A stretch of 64,000 nt of DNA from Parcubacteria group bacterium (GCA_943354045.1 CALRBF010000001.1:186001-250000); one strand, 5' to 3'. Positions 9,129 to 19,239 are shown, counted from the stretch's first letter. The notes: generated from the sequence alone by a model not told the origin. Made by a program: numbers and translations.

Positions 9129-10626
9129 TTTCTCCTAATTTTACTCCTTGTTTGCGTAAATTATTGCGTATGGTACGAGCTGCTGATGGGGTTTTTACCA
9201 TATTGAGCCAATCCCGATGAGGCTTTTGTTTTTTATCAGTAATAATTTCTACCAAATCTCCATTTTTTAAATTTTCTGATAATTTGACTGGGCTTCCATT
9301 TACCTTAGCTAAACTTGCATGTTTTCCAATATCCTGATGTATTCTAAATGCAAAATCAAGAGCAGTAGCCCCTTCAAGCAATCGAATAGCATCTCCCTTT
9401 GGGGTCATAACAAAAATTTGATCTTGAAATAAATCTAATTTCACATATTGCAAATATTCTTGCTCAGATAATGGTTCTTTACCTAAATTAACTAAGTCCT
9501 GTATCCACTTAAATCTATCGGTATCAATAAAAGAATGGGTTTCTATATCCGATTTCTGTTTATAAGACCAGTGTGAGGCAACTCCATATTCACAATATTC
9601 ATGCATTTCCTCGGTACGAATTTGTACTTCGAATACGGTATTGGTTTCTATATCTCTGACTGTTGTATGAATACTTTGATATCCATTATCTTTTGGATTA
9701 GCAATATAATCCTTTACTCTGTTTTCTAAAGGTTCAAAATGAGATTGTATTAGTGAAAATACCTGATAACAAGTAGCAAGATCCGGAGTTATAATTCTAA
9801 GAGCAATTAAATCATATACTTCATCTACTGTTTTTCCGGCACCTAATTTTTTATATAAAGAATAATATTTTTTTGCTCTTCCATAAATGATAATATTCTT
9901 AATATCTTCTTCCTCAAATATGTGCTCAATATTTTTTTGAATATGTTCTAATACATTTTGACGAATATCATATTCTTGAGCTACCTCCTCTACCAAGGCT
10001 TTATATTCTTGAGCATAGGCATAGGGGAAACTTAAATTTTCAAGTTTATCTTGAAATTTCCCCATACCTAATCTCTCCGCAATAGGAGCATATATTTCTA
10101 AACTCTCAAGAGCAATACGTCGTGCCTTTTCTGGAGGGAGAGCATCAAGAGTTTCAAGATTATGTAATCTATCAGCTAATTTAATAAAGATAACCCGAAT
10201 ATCACGACTCATTGCAACAAACATACGCCGCAAATTCTCAGCATATCTATCTTCTCCTTGATATCTTATACTCGATAATTTTGTCACTCCCGATATGAGG
10301 AAAATTACTTCACGACTAAATATTTTTTCTAATTGTCTTAAGCTAACCTCAGTATCCTCAGGTACATCATGAAGCAAAACTGCTATTAATGTATCTCGGT
10401 CTAATTTCATATCAGCCAAAGTGATACAAGCTGATACCGGATGAATAATATAATATTCACCACTTTTACGACGCTGCTCCTGATGAGCATCCACCATTTG
10501 CATAAAAGCAATTTCCACTTGCTCTAAATCAGCTGAATTAAGATATAATAAGTACGGCTTCAAAAAATCCCAAAGTTGTTTACTGGCAATTTCCAAATTA
10601 TCTCTACTAATATTATGCATATACAT
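9124..10626 (-). CDS. relA: Bifunctional (p)ppGpp synthetase/hydrolase (RelA/SpoT, RSH)
   Basis: 500 residues. The HD hydrolase domain has His62 and the HDVPEDT motif (His86, Asp87, Glu90, Asp91), so hydrolysis is expected. The synthetase domain follows, with YGRAKKYYSLYKK, YDLIALRII and DNGYQSIHTTV. The TGS domain occupies about 405-470. The protein ends soon after, so the helical, zinc-finger and ACT regulatory domains of long RSH enzymes are absent. Start choice between two near Mets is uncertain. It sits between murA and mreB, linking stringent control with wall growth. Confidence 0.94.
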   Translation of the reverse strand: MYMHNISRDNLEIASKQLWDFLKPYLLYLNSADLEQVEIAFMQMVDAHQEQRRKSGEYYIIHPVSACITLADMKLDRDTLIAVLLHDVPEDTEVSLRQLEKIFSREVIFLISGVTKLSSIRYQGEDRYAENLRRMFVAMSRDIRVIFIKLADRLHNLETLDALPPEKARRIALESLEIYAPIAERLGMGKFQDKLENLSFPYAYAQEYKALVEEVAQEYDIRQNVLEHIQKNIEHIFEEEDIKNIIIYGRAKKYYSLYKKLGAGKTVDEVYDLIALRIITPDLATCYQVFSLIQSHFEPLENRVKDYIANPKDNGYQSIHTTVRDIETNTVFEVQIRTEEMHEYCEYGVASHWSYKQKSDIETHSFIDTDRFKWIQDLVNLGKEPLSEQEYLQYVKLDLFQDQIFVMTPKGDAIRLLEGATALDFAFRIHQDIGKHASLAKVNGSPVKLSENLKNGDLVEIITDKKQKPHRDWLNMVKTPSAARTIRNNLRKQGVKLGER

Positions 10627-10660
10627 ATGGCTATCTCATCAAAAAATTATAGATACCGTA

Positions 10661-11929
10661 TTAATTTTCTCGTATAATATCAAAACCTATATGACTAAGA
10701 CGCTCTTCTATTTTTTCATATCCCCTATCAATATGATAAATATTATGAATTTCACTATCTCTCTCCGCAATTAAAGCTGCCAATAAAAATGTCATCCCTG
10801 CTCTCACATCGGGGCTTTCTATTTTACGTCCATATAATTGGGTTGGTCCATTTACCACTACTCGATAGGGGTCACACATAATAATATTAGCCCCCATTTG
10901 ATTTAATGTATCCGTATAAAATAATCTCCCATCAAATATCGTTTCTTGTACCACTGATGTACCAGTAGCTTGAGTTAATAAAAGAGTAAATGGAGCTTGT
11001 AAATCAGTGACAAAACCAGGATATTCATGAGTTTTGAGCTGTAAAGCTTTATAGGAATGAGTATGAGGAATAATATGTACAAAATCAGCTCCCAATTCAT
11101 ATTGTATACCAACTAAATCAAGGAATTTCCAAAATACTCTCAAATGATTTGGCTGTATATCAGTGACTACAATATCACTGCGGGTAAGAGCCGCTAAAAT
11201 TGCAAATGTACCTGCCTCTAATCTATCAGGTATATTAGTATATTCCACTGAAGATAATTCTGATACTCCTTCAATTTCAATTTGTGAGGTACCATCTCCT
11301 TTTATTTGAGCTCCCGCTCCTCTCAGCATATCACATAAAGCCGTAATCTCAGGCTCAAGAGCAGCATTATAAATAATTGTTTTACCTTCTGCCTTTACTG
11401 CTGCCATAATCAAATTCTCAGTAGATGTATGAGAAATCCATTTGAATATATATTCTATGCCTATAAGTCTTTTATTAGGTAATCGGAATATATATTTTTG
11501 ATTATCTTCAATAACTTCAGCCCCCATTAATCTAAGACTTTCTAATGTCATATCAATTGGCCTACGACCAATTGCATCTCCTCCAGGATGAGGAAATTCA
11601 ACTTCTCCAAAACGAATTAATAATGGAGCAATAAACAAAAATGATGCACGCATTTTGATTGCAAGTTCAATAGGAATATTATTATTATCAATAGTAGTGG
11701 TATCAATAGTATAAGAATGTTGGGCGATTTTTTTTACCCTAGCCCCAAGCTCAATCAATATCGCAATCATATCCCGAATATCATCAATATCAGGAATATT
11801 ATGTAAAGTCACAACTCCATTGATCAGTAGAGTAGCTGGCAATAATTTTATTGCTGAATTCTTGGCTCCATATACGGGAATAGAACCCTTTTTACCGAAT
11901 TGATTCCCTTTAATTTTAAACTTTTGCAT
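10661..11929 (-). CDS. murA: UDP-GlcNAc 1-carboxyvinyltransferase MurA (Asp-type)
   Basis: 422 residues, full length. KNSAIKLL near 23-30 and RASFLFIAPLLIRFGEV (about 94-110) match MurA. It adds enolpyruvate to UDP-GlcNAc, the first committed peptidoglycan step. The active-site loop reads PGGDAIGRRP: residue 118 is Asp (codon at 11576-11578) where E. coli has Cys115, the residue alkylated by fosfomycin. Asp at this place is known in mycobacteria and chlamydiae and keeps activity. It lies 4 bases after murE and upstream of relA/spoT. Confidence 0.95.
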   Translation of the reverse strand: MQKFKIKGNQFGKKGSIPVYGAKNSAIKLLPATLLINGVVTLHNIPDIDDIRDMIAILIELGARVKKIAQHSYTIDTTTIDNNNIPIELAIKMRASFLFIAPLLIRFGEVEFPHPGGDAIGRRPIDMTLESLRLMGAEVIEDNQKYIFRLPNKRLIGIEYIFKWISHTSTENLIMAAVKAEGKTIIYNAALEPEITALCDMLRGAGAQIKGDGTSQIEIEGVSELSSVEYTNIPDRLEAGTFAILAALTRSDIVVTDIQPNHLRVFWKFLDLVGIQYELGADFVHIIPHTHSYKALQLKTHEYPGFVTDLQAPFTLLLTQATGTSVVQETIFDGRLFYTDTLNQMGANIIMCDPYRVVVNGPTQLYGRKIESPDVRAGMTFLLAALIAERDSEIHNIYHIDRGYEKIEERLSHIGFDIIREN

Positions 11930-11933
11930 AATG

Positions 11934-13235
11934 TTATTTTTCTAATAATTTCAGTATTTCCTCCGTATCATTCCAATTTTCTTTTTCTCCCTTGGCTCTC
12001 ATAATACTAGTTTCACTCCCCTTCCCTGTTACAATAATCACATCTTCTCTCTCAGCTAAAGCAAGTGCTTTTATAATAGCATCTCGGCGAGATAATACTT
12101 TCCAGGCATTCGTATTCTCAATTTTTCCTGACTCAAGTACCCCTGAGAATACCTCATCAATAATAGCTTGGGGATTCTCATCATAAGGATCCTCATCAGT
12201 TACAATAACATAATCATTCATCTGACCTGCGATTTTACCCATTGGGGATCGCTTCCATGTATCTCTTCCTCCGCCACAAGAACCTAATATTGCAATAGTT
12301 TTTCCCTTCCCTTTAAAACTCATATTTATAGTTTGATATACTTTTTCCAAAGCCTCTGGAATATGAGCATAATCAACAAAAATTGTTGGGTTTGTAGCAA
12401 TTTTATTCATACGACCCGGAATATCATTCAAGATAGACAACATTTTATTAATAGTTTCATATTCAAAACCCAACCAATGAGCAATACCGATTACAAACAA
12501 TAGATTATATCCCATAAATTCTCCGAGAACCGGAGTATTAACTTGATATGATGTATTAAGGACTTTATCAGTATACGTGAATACTAATCCATTTTCATCT
12601 GACTGAATCGATTGCATTTGTATACTGGATTTATCTGATTTACCAATTGAATATACTGGATTTTGCGTCAAATTACGATAATATTCTTGATGCTCATCAT
12701 CTTGATTTACCCATGCAATAGGTTTAATAGATTTATTTTGAATAGTTTTAGTTTGAGCCTTATTAAAGACTTGAAATAATACTCCTTTAGCTTTTTTGTA
12801 ATTCTCAAAGCCACCATGAGCTTCCAAATGTTCTGGATATAAGTTCGTAATTACAACAGAGTCAAAATGAATACCAAGATGACGATTTTGAGCAAGCCCC
12901 TCACTAGTAACCTCAACAATAAAAACAGTTGCTCCATTGTTTTGAGACTCTCTCATTAATTGATGAATTTTACCCCTGCCTGGCATAGAATTACGAATAG
13001 GATTTTTGGTTAATTCTTTACCATTACTGGTATAGACAGAAGAAGATAATCCTACCTTAAGACCTAATTTAACAAGCACTTGATACAAAGCATAAACCGT
13101 ACTCGTCTTACCCTTGGTTCCTGTAATTCCTATTACAATTATTGATTCACTTGGCCTACCTGTAAGGAAATGTGTCCCATAGGTAATTCCAATATGATAA
13201 TATGATTTTAATTTTGATATAAGTGACTGTGCCAT
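11934..13235 (-). CDS. murE: MurE-like Mur ligase lacking the N-terminal UDP-binding domain
   Basis: 433 residues against about 490 usually. The ATP loop GITGTKGKTST begins at residue 36, so the N-terminal UDP-MurNAc domain is missing or reduced to about 35 residues. YPEHLEAHGGFENYKKAKG carries the carbamylated-Lys region. The third-residue specificity loop reads DEDPYDENP instead of DNPR, and the later motif reads GKGSE rather than GKGHE. The added amino acid (DAP, Lys, other) therefore cannot be assigned. It directly precedes murA. Confidence 0.85.
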   Translation of the reverse strand: MAQSLISKLKSYYHIGITYGTHFLTGRPSESIIVIGITGTKGKTSTVYALYQVLVKLGLKVGLSSSVYTSNGKELTKNPIRNSMPGRGKIHQLMRESQNNGATVFIVEVTSEGLAQNRHLGIHFDSVVITNLYPEHLEAHGGFENYKKAKGVLFQVFNKAQTKTIQNKSIKPIAWVNQDDEHQEYYRNLTQNPVYSIGKSDKSSIQMQSIQSDENGLVFTYTDKVLNTSYQVNTPVLGEFMGYNLLFVIGIAHWLGFEYETINKMLSILNDIPGRMNKIATNPTIFVDYAHIPEALEKVYQTINMSFKGKGKTIAILGSCGGGRDTWKRSPMGKIAGQMNDYVIVTDEDPYDENPQAIIDEVFSGVLESGKIENTNAWKVLSRRDAIIKALALAEREDVIIVTGKGSETSIMRAKGEKENWNDTEEILKLLEK

Positions 13236-13246
13236 AATTGAATTAA

Positions 13247-13909
13247 TTATGCCTTTAGTATATTGATTAATTCCTGATAACTTTGAGTTGGATTATCTGT
13301 CTTAAATATAGCACTTCCAATAGCAATACGATTAACACCTAAATTTTGGATATTAGTAAGATTTTCTTTAGTCACTCCCCCATCCCAAGCTATATCTCCT
13401 TCATACATGGTATAACGCTCTTTAAATTCAGTAACCTTATTATACACCTTATCTTGTAATACAGCTCCATAAAAACCAGGATTTACTCCCATAAATTGTA
13501 CTCCATCGATTTTCTTTACCACTTTACCAATATCCCGTATATCTGTATCTGGGTTAATTGCAATGGCAATTTCTTTATTAATTCCCTTTACTTGATTCAC
13601 TAATTGTCGTAATTGTTCAAGATTTTCACAACTTTCTTGATGTACAATAATACGACTAACTGGAGCAAATGATTTTAAACTTTCAATAATATCCTGAGTA
13701 TTTTTGAAAGTCGCCATGATATGAATTTCTAACTTTAAATTTCCAAAATCTTCATAGAAAAACTCCCTCGGGAATAAAGATTTACTCTCTACAAATTCCC
13801 CATCCATAATATCTATTTGAATATACTCAGCTACCGATTTAATAGCTGATAAATACTCTCTAAACTCTTGCTTGGAACTAGCCAAAATAGCTGGAATAAC
13901 AATACTCAT
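13247..13909 (-). CDS. rpe: Ribulose-phosphate 3-epimerase-like protein
   Basis: 220 residues forming a TIM barrel. VIPAILASS at the N-terminus, YIQIDIMDGEFVES (catalytic Asp), LEIHIMA, GVQFMGVNPGFYG and IAWDGGVTKENL (second Asp) follow the Rpe order. Divergence from canonical Rpe (HLMI becomes HIMA, no HxE metal ligand pattern) leaves another pentose- or hexulose-phosphate epimerase possible. It begins the long wall/shape operon, and tkt, rpiB and gnd elsewhere in the window fit a pentose-phosphate role. Confidence 0.75.
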   Translation of the reverse strand: MSIVIPAILASSKQEFREYLSAIKSVAEYIQIDIMDGEFVESKSLFPREFFYEDFGNLKLEIHIMATFKNTQDIIESLKSFAPVSRIIVHQESCENLEQLRQLVNQVKGINKEIAIAINPDTDIRDIGKVVKKIDGVQFMGVNPGFYGAVLQDKVYNKVTEFKERYTMYEGDIAWDGGVTKENLTNIQNLGVNRIAIGSAIFKTDNPTQSYQELINILKA

Positions 13910-13933
13910 AAATTATAGTTTAAATTTAATGTT

Positions 13934-13944
13934 ATCATAGCATA
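13934..13944 (-). promoter_or_regulatory. Extended -10 promoter for the rpe-murE-murA-relA operon
   Basis: The minus strand reads TATGCTATGAT about 25 bases upstream of rpe, the first gene of a seven-gene leftward run. Confidence 0.5.
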
Positions 13945-14259
13945 TTTTGGGAAATATTTGAATTATAAATTATGAATAATATCATTCCTTCATAGCTGAG
14001 GGGGGAACTTAGCTCAGTCCTCCTCCGTCACCTACGGTGACACCTCCCCCAAGGGAGGACAGGAATGATTGTCCCTCGCTGGAGAGGGGGTATCACGAAG
14101 TGGTGGGTGTGGACAAAATTTACAAATACATTAGAAGAGTATTCCAGCCAGCCCTCTCCTCCCAAGTAAATATAGGAGGGACTTAAAGCCCTACGAATAC
14201 AAAAACAATTTATAATTCTTAACTTTTAATTTCTCATTCTTAATTGCATCTCCCCTCCC
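13945..14259. repeat. Intergenic repeat-rich spacer without a gene
   Basis: No supported reading frame. The part at about 14017-14056 holds back-to-back C-rich and G-rich repeats around a TCACC-TACGGTGA hairpin. A copy of a second repeat lies at about 14157-14195, containing GGAGGGACTTAAAGCCCTAC; the same unit occurs inverted near 63853-63887. The base composition is clearly more GC-rich than the flanking genes. Confidence 0.6.
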
Positions 14260-15432
14260 CTACAACCCATATCGTCCTCTGAGGGCATTGTAATTCTGTT
14301 GAGTTTCCTCTTGCGTTAAAGCTCTATTGTAAACTCTAAAATTAGCTATATTTCCTCTATAAAAAGCATTGAGATTTGTAGCAACTCCTATTTTAAAATC
14401 TCCCAAAGTTATATTTATATTGCCAGATACAGTCTCAGACGAGGATAGTATACCATTAATATATACTCTTTTTATATTATTGGTTCCACTCCATACTAAA
14501 GAATAATGATTCCATCCATATCTAAGGTTAGTATTAGCAATATTAATCCACACACCATTCACATTCCAGTGTTGCCCAACACTCCATCTTGTCCCAAAAT
14601 GTATCCTATTAGAAATCCAATCTCCAAAAGCACTCTCGTTTCTAGATGTTGTACTAAGTGTAGGATCATCAAAAAACCCCCAGAATTCAAAACTAATTTG
14701 AGGGTATACACCTACTAAAGGAGTTTGGACATAATGATTAGTCCCATTAAATGTCAAACTCCCTCCATTAGCGCTGTTATACCCTACTCCATTAATTAGA
14801 GTTCCGTTATTCCCATTACCACTCAAATCAGTCCAGGTAGTTCCAGTTCCTGGATAACTAGCTGGATTACCGGCGTCTAGGTTTAGGACTAGTCCACTTG
14901 TTATTATAGGTGGAGGTGGAACTACTGCATCTAAAGTAGTATTAGCAGTCACTGTTGGCTCAGCTGGGAGTGGAACATTAATTGCAATTATCTCTCCACT
15001 TTCTCTCAATGACTCTTTTAATCTAACACTGACTATATTGGTGGCTGAATCTATAGCCACCTCATAACCAGCTCCTTCAGTACTACCAATATCATTAGGG
15101 TCTTGTGGGATGGCTTGTAGGTAGGTTGGGACTAAAAATTGTTTTAAGTCAAAAAAATCTGTACAATCTGTAGCTTCTGGGTCGCAAATTTCCTTATAAT
15201 CACGACTCAACCCCGTGGGATAATTCCCCTCTTGTAGTCGATATTGTATGAGTGCTCCTTCTATTTTTTTGATATCTGATTGCCGAGTATCATTACGGGC
15301 ATCAATCAACTTAGCTTCTATATTAAGTGAGACTAGTCCAATAGTCAGGAAAATACCAATTAAAACTATTACTAATAATATCTCAATTAAAGTAAATCCT
15401 TTTTGTGATTTTTTTATTTTTATTAGCTTCAT
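14260..15432 (-). CDS. Type IV prepilin with LamG-like C-terminal domain (copy 1)
   Basis: 390 residues. The prepilin peptidase site is KG^FTLIE at residues 11-12, followed by the hydrophobic helix ending at about 34 and a pseudopilin stalk (IPQDPND near 113). A linker (about 178-200) beginning SGLVLNLDAGN leads into a concanavalin/LamG jelly roll to the end. LamG folds bind glycans or proteins, so this is probably a minor or tip pilin for adhesion. It follows the ABC permease by 14 bases. Linker and tail are near-identical to the copy at 43008-44129. Confidence 0.85.
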   Translation of the reverse strand: MKLIKIKKSQKGFTLIEILLVIVLIGIFLTIGLVSLNIEAKLIDARNDTRQSDIKKIEGALIQYRLQEGNYPTGLSRDYKEICDPEATDCTDFFDLKQFLVPTYLQAIPQDPNDIGSTEGAGYEVAIDSATNIVSVRLKESLRESGEIIAINVPLPAEPTVTANTTLDAVVPPPPIITSGLVLNLDAGNPASYPGTGTTWTDLSGNGNNGTLINGVGYNSANGGSLTFNGTNHYVQTPLVGVYPQISFEFWGFFDDPTLSTTSRNESAFGDWISNRIHFGTRWSVGQHWNVNGVWINIANTNLRYGWNHYSLVWSGTNNIKRVYINGILSSSETVSGNINITLGDFKIGVATNLNAFYRGNIANFRVYNRALTQEETQQNYNALRGRYGL

Positions 15433-15446
15433 ATTGTTTTGAGTAT

Positions 15447-16727
15447 TTATTCTGACCTTAAGGCTTTGACTGGGTTGAGAGTAGCTGCTTTGAGAGATGG
15501 ATATATACCTGCCAGTATTCCAATAGTAATACTAATTGCTACTATAATTAGAGTAGATATTAAATCAAAGTTAAAGAAAGTATCAACCTGAAATCCAATT
15601 TTGTTTAGCTCTTGGACTATAAATATATTTCCAACTTGCATACTAATTATGACTATGATCAGTCCAGTTACTCCACCCAATAGACCTATTAGAGCTGATT
15701 GGATTAAAAACACACCTAGAATCTGCATATTAGAAGCTCCCATTGATTTTAAGATTCCAATTTCTTTGGTTTGCTCATAAATACTCATTATCATTGTATT
15801 TGTAATCCCAATAGAAGCAATGACAGCTGATATAGCTCCAAATGTAAATAGAGCAATGGTAAAGGCTTGAATAATATCATCAAGGAATCCCAACACATCA
15901 TCTGCGGTAAATATTCCTTGAAAATTGTAATCGTCCTCAATTATTGTCTTTATGGAATCAAGTTTATCCTCCTCACCTGTTACTCTTAATAAATCATATC
16001 CTACCGAAGAGATATATTCTTCTTTGGAATCAAAGCCACCAATATTAGCTAGGACCCCGACTGAGTTATCTAGAGAGATAATAGCATCATTTCTGTCTCT
16101 GCCTGGATCAAAAACTCCTTTGATAGTATATTCAAATTGTTTATCTAGGATTTCTTTAGTTTTGACTGTGCCGAACAGAGCACTCTTGGAGGTAATAAAA
16201 GTTACTTTTTTACCGACTAATTCTTCTGGGTTTAGCCCATAGAAATCTGCCACTGCTTTTGAGACAAAGATATTCTCTCCACTTGGCTTAGTCTTATCTC
16301 CCCAAAATTCTACAAAGTAAGAGTCTCCTCCTTCTATATCCCACCCAGATATAAAAGATGGAGCATAAGGCTTGTCTTGATCTGCTAATTTTATTTCTAA
16401 ATTATTAACTATAGTAACTGGAACTGTACTATTCACTCCATCAATTTTATTAATTTTATCTATTGTTTCTTGGGTAATAAGTGTAGCCTCATCAGGTTTA
16501 GTTTCTTCATTGGAAGGTGTGGTAAATGCCCCTGGTCCACTTGAATTAGTAATAAATATTTCATTAGATTTGAATTGGTCTTGAATAGCTGATACCAGAA
16601 GAGTTCTCAAATCCTGCATCCCAAAAATTATCAAAGATAACAATATTACTGCAATGGTAATCCCAAGACTAGTTAGAATTGTACGGAGTTTTCGTCTTGC
16701 AACTAGGCTGATAGCATACTTAAACAT
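15447..16727 (-). CDS. MacB/FtsX-type ABC transporter permease
   Basis: 426 residues. One N-terminal helix (about 17-37) is followed by a large extracytoplasmic MacB-like domain (about 45-290). Three C-terminal helices surround MGASNMQILGVFL. The C-terminus LKAATLNPVKALRSE is typical of MacB/LolC permeases. Such systems are mechanotransducers exporting peptides, lipoproteins or toxins rather than importers. It pairs with the ATPase encoded 4 bases upstream. The pilin downstream in the same unit suggests, without proving, a link to surface display. Confidence 0.9.
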   Translation of the reverse strand: MFKYAISLVARRKLRTILTSLGITIAVILLSLIIFGMQDLRTLLVSAIQDQFKSNEIFITNSSGPGAFTTPSNEETKPDEATLITQETIDKINKIDGVNSTVPVTIVNNLEIKLADQDKPYAPSFISGWDIEGGDSYFVEFWGDKTKPSGENIFVSKAVADFYGLNPEELVGKKVTFITSKSALFGTVKTKEILDKQFEYTIKGVFDPGRDRNDAIISLDNSVGVLANIGGFDSKEEYISSVGYDLLRVTGEEDKLDSIKTIIEDDYNFQGIFTADDVLGFLDDIIQAFTIALFTFGAISAVIASIGITNTMIMSIYEQTKEIGILKSMGASNMQILGVFLIQSALIGLLGGVTGLIIVIISMQVGNIFIVQELNKIGFQVDTFFNFDLISTLIIVAISITIGILAGIYPSLKAATLNPVKALRSE

Positions 16728-16731
16728 ATCT

Positions 16732-17400
16732 TTAAATATTATTTACTAATTTACCATCTCTCAAGAATAACTTCCTGTCAATTCCCTCAGCTAAATGCAA
16801 ATCATGGGTGACTAAGAACATCGTCATATTCTCCTCCGCATTTAGTTCAAATAAAAGATGCATAATTTCTTTACCTGTAACAGAGTCTAGATTACCTGTT
16901 GGCTCATCTGCCAGTAAAATCTCTGGCTTTGCTATCAGGGCTCTGGCAATAGCTACTCTTTGCATCTGTCCTCCAGATAATTCATTAGGTTTATGTTTGA
17001 GTCTATCTGATAACCCCACTTTATCCAATAGATATTTAGCTCTATCTTCTGATTCTTTACCAGTTAATTGCTTCCCGAATTTTAGAGGTAATAATACATT
17101 TTCTAGCACATTGAGAGCCGAAATTAAATTGAATTGCTGAAAGATAGTACCAACTTTAAATCTATGATAAATATTAGGATTATAATCTTTGATATCTTTA
17201 TTATCTACGATTACCTGTCCCTCATATACTCTATCTAAACCACCTAATATATTCAAAAGAGTTGATTTTCCAGAACCAGAGCTTCCTATAATAGCCACCA
17301 TTTCTTTCGTCTCTGCGGTAAACGAAATATCATTTAATGCAAAGACTTGGTTTTCTGCATTCATTTGATAGATTTTTTTGAGATTTTTAACTTCTATCAT
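16732..17400 (-). CDS. MacB/LolD-type ABC transporter ATPase
   Basis: 222 residues, one nucleotide-binding domain. Walker A GSSGSGKSTLLN (about 38-49), Q-loop FQQFNLI, signature LSGGQMQRVAIARAL, Walker B ILLADEPTGNLD and the H-loop His in VTHD are all present. The LADEPTGNLDS sequence assigns it to the LolD/MacB/FtsE group. Its start overlaps the transketolase stop by 4 bases, and the permease follows, so the three are translationally coupled. Confidence 0.94.
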   Translation of the reverse strand: MIEVKNLKKIYQMNAENQVFALNDISFTAETKEMVAIIGSSGSGKSTLLNILGGLDRVYEGQVIVDNKDIKDYNPNIYHRFKVGTIFQQFNLISALNVLENVLLPLKFGKQLTGKESEDRAKYLLDKVGLSDRLKHKPNELSGGQMQRVAIARALIAKPEILLADEPTGNLDSVTGKEIMHLLFELNAEENMTMFLVTHDLHLAEGIDRKLFLRDGKLVNNI

Positions 17401-19238
17401 ATATCTTGTCTTAGGCTTTCTACTTGTCCTATTATGCTATCCACATTAATTTGCTCAAATGCCAATAACTCTTCTGGACTACCACTACGTGGAATTTCTT
17501 GTACTGATAAAGATCGTATTGGTATTAATATATCTTCTATTTCAGATCGTATTGCCTCTGCAATTCCCCCTGAAATATGATGGTCTTCTACAATAATAAA
17601 TCCTTTGGTCTCCCGAGCTGCACTGTGCAAAGTCGCTGTATCAAGAGGTTTTATACTATATAAGTCAATGACCCGAACTCTGACTCCTCTTGATTGTAGT
17701 ATATCATAAGCCTTCAAACATTCATAGAGAGTAATCCCAGCTCCAATAAGGGTATATTCATCTGCCTCGCTTTGATGTAATATTTTACTCCCCCCCACGA
17801 CAAAGGTCTCATCTACATCATATAATACCGGTATATCGGCTCTTGTAACTCTCAAATAGCTCAGTCCCTGATAAAGATAGGCTTGTTCTGTTAATTTAAG
17901 AGCTGAAACCGCATCGCTCGGATATAATACTATTGAGGCAAATAATCCTCTGAAGAAGGCAATATCATTCAGAGCCATTTGAGATGGCCCATCAGCTCCA
18001 ATAGATACTCCTGCATGAGTACCAACAATTACCATATTGGGAGCATTATATTGAGCCATACGAATTTGATCATAGGCTCTAGTTAAAAACCCCGCAAAAG
18101 ATGAGGCAAAAGGTTTTTTACCCGACAGAGACAACCCTATTGCAACCTCAATCATATTTTGTTCTGCAATAAACATTTCAATAAATCGCTCTGGGTCAGC
18201 GTGATTTGCAAAAGTAGAATTACTAACCTCAGCATCCAATACAATAATATCTGAATAATTATGAGTTAAGATATTAAGCGCATCTCCAAAAGCTTTGCGG
18301 GCAGATACCAATGTATCTAAATCATAGCGAGGATAAGAATTAACATCAAATACTGGTGGGATATAGGAATTAAGTTCCGTAATTTCTGGACTAGATATTT
18401 CTGCTCTCAAAGATAAATCTATACTTCCAAGTTCATGAATATAGGTATCAAATTGTTCTTGACTTAATGCCTTTCCATGCCAATTATCTTTATCCTGTAT
18501 AAGTGATATTCCCTTTCCTTTAATGGTTTTAGCTAATATTGCCGTTGGCTTATCTAATTTCTTAGCATCTGCTAAAGCTGATACCACTTCACTGACATTA
18601 TGTCCATCAATTGTAATCACATTCCAACCAAAGGCCTCAAAACGCTGACGATATGTATTAATATCATAGCCCTGCATTGTTTCCCCTCTTTGTCCTAATC
18701 GATTAATGTCAATTAAGGTAATAAGATTATTAAGACCTAAATAAGCTGCACTTTCAACACTTTCCCATATTGATCCTTCTGCAAGCTCGCTATCCCCTAA
18801 TAAAACATAGGTATATGCATTTGTCTTATCAAATTTTTTAGCATTGAGTGCATATCCAATTCCAATCCCTATACCTTGCCCGAGAGACCCAGTCGCAGCG
18901 TCGGTAAAAATAAATCGTTTGCTCGGATGCCCTTCCAGAACACTGTCAAATTGTCTTAATTCTTGTATTTCCTCTGGGGTAATAACTCCTGCTAGTAACC
19001 AGAGACTATATAACAATGGAGCTGCATGGCCTTTTGATAGAATAAATCTGTCATTATAAGGGCTTTTGGAATCAGTAATATCATAGTGAAATTCTCCTCC
19101 AAAAAATAATCCCACTCCTAGCTCGGCAGCAGACAATGAAGAGCTTGGATGCCCCGAACCAGCTTGAGTTGTTGCATATAAACTCCAATAACGAGTAAGA
19201 GCTGACAATTGTTCTAGTCTTTCGAGAGAATCAACCAT
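17397..19238 (-). CDS. tkt: Transketolase
   Basis: 613 residues in one chain, like full-length transketolases. Thiamine-diphosphate motifs: GHPSSSLSAAELG, SKGHAAPLLYSL, GSLGQGIGIGIGYAL, then GDSELAEGSIWESVESAAYLGLNN. The pyrimidine domain begins near 310 with VLDAEVSNST. The C-terminal domain carries VRVIDLYSIKPLD. It transfers two-carbon units between pentose and hexose phosphates. It sits directly after rpiB (1-base gap) and with rpe and gnd gives a pentose-phosphate route. Confidence 0.94.
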   Translation of the reverse strand: MVDSLERLEQLSALTRYWSLYATTQAGSGHPSSSLSAAELGVGLFFGGEFHYDITDSKSPYNDRFILSKGHAAPLLYSLWLLAGVITPEEIQELRQFDSVLEGHPSKRFIFTDAATGSLGQGIGIGIGYALNAKKFDKTNAYTYVLLGDSELAEGSIWESVESAAYLGLNNLITLIDINRLGQRGETMQGYDINTYRQRFEAFGWNVITIDGHNVSEVVSALADAKKLDKPTAILAKTIKGKGISLIQDKDNWHGKALSQEQFDTYIHELGSIDLSLRAEISSPEITELNSYIPPVFDVNSYPRYDLDTLVSARKAFGDALNILTHNYSDIIVLDAEVSNSTFANHADPERFIEMFIAEQNMIEVAIGLSLSGKKPFASSFAGFLTRAYDQIRMAQYNAPNMVIVGTHAGVSIGADGPSQMALNDIAFFRGLFASIVLYPSDAVSALKLTEQAYLYQGLSYLRVTRADIPVLYDVDETFVVGGSKILHQSEADEYTLIGAGITLYECLKAYDILQSRGVRVRVIDLYSIKPLDTATLHSAARETKGFIIVEDHHISGGIAEAIRSEIEDILIPIRSLSVQEIPRSGSPEELLAFEQINVDSIIGQVESLRQDI

Positions 19239-19239
19239 A

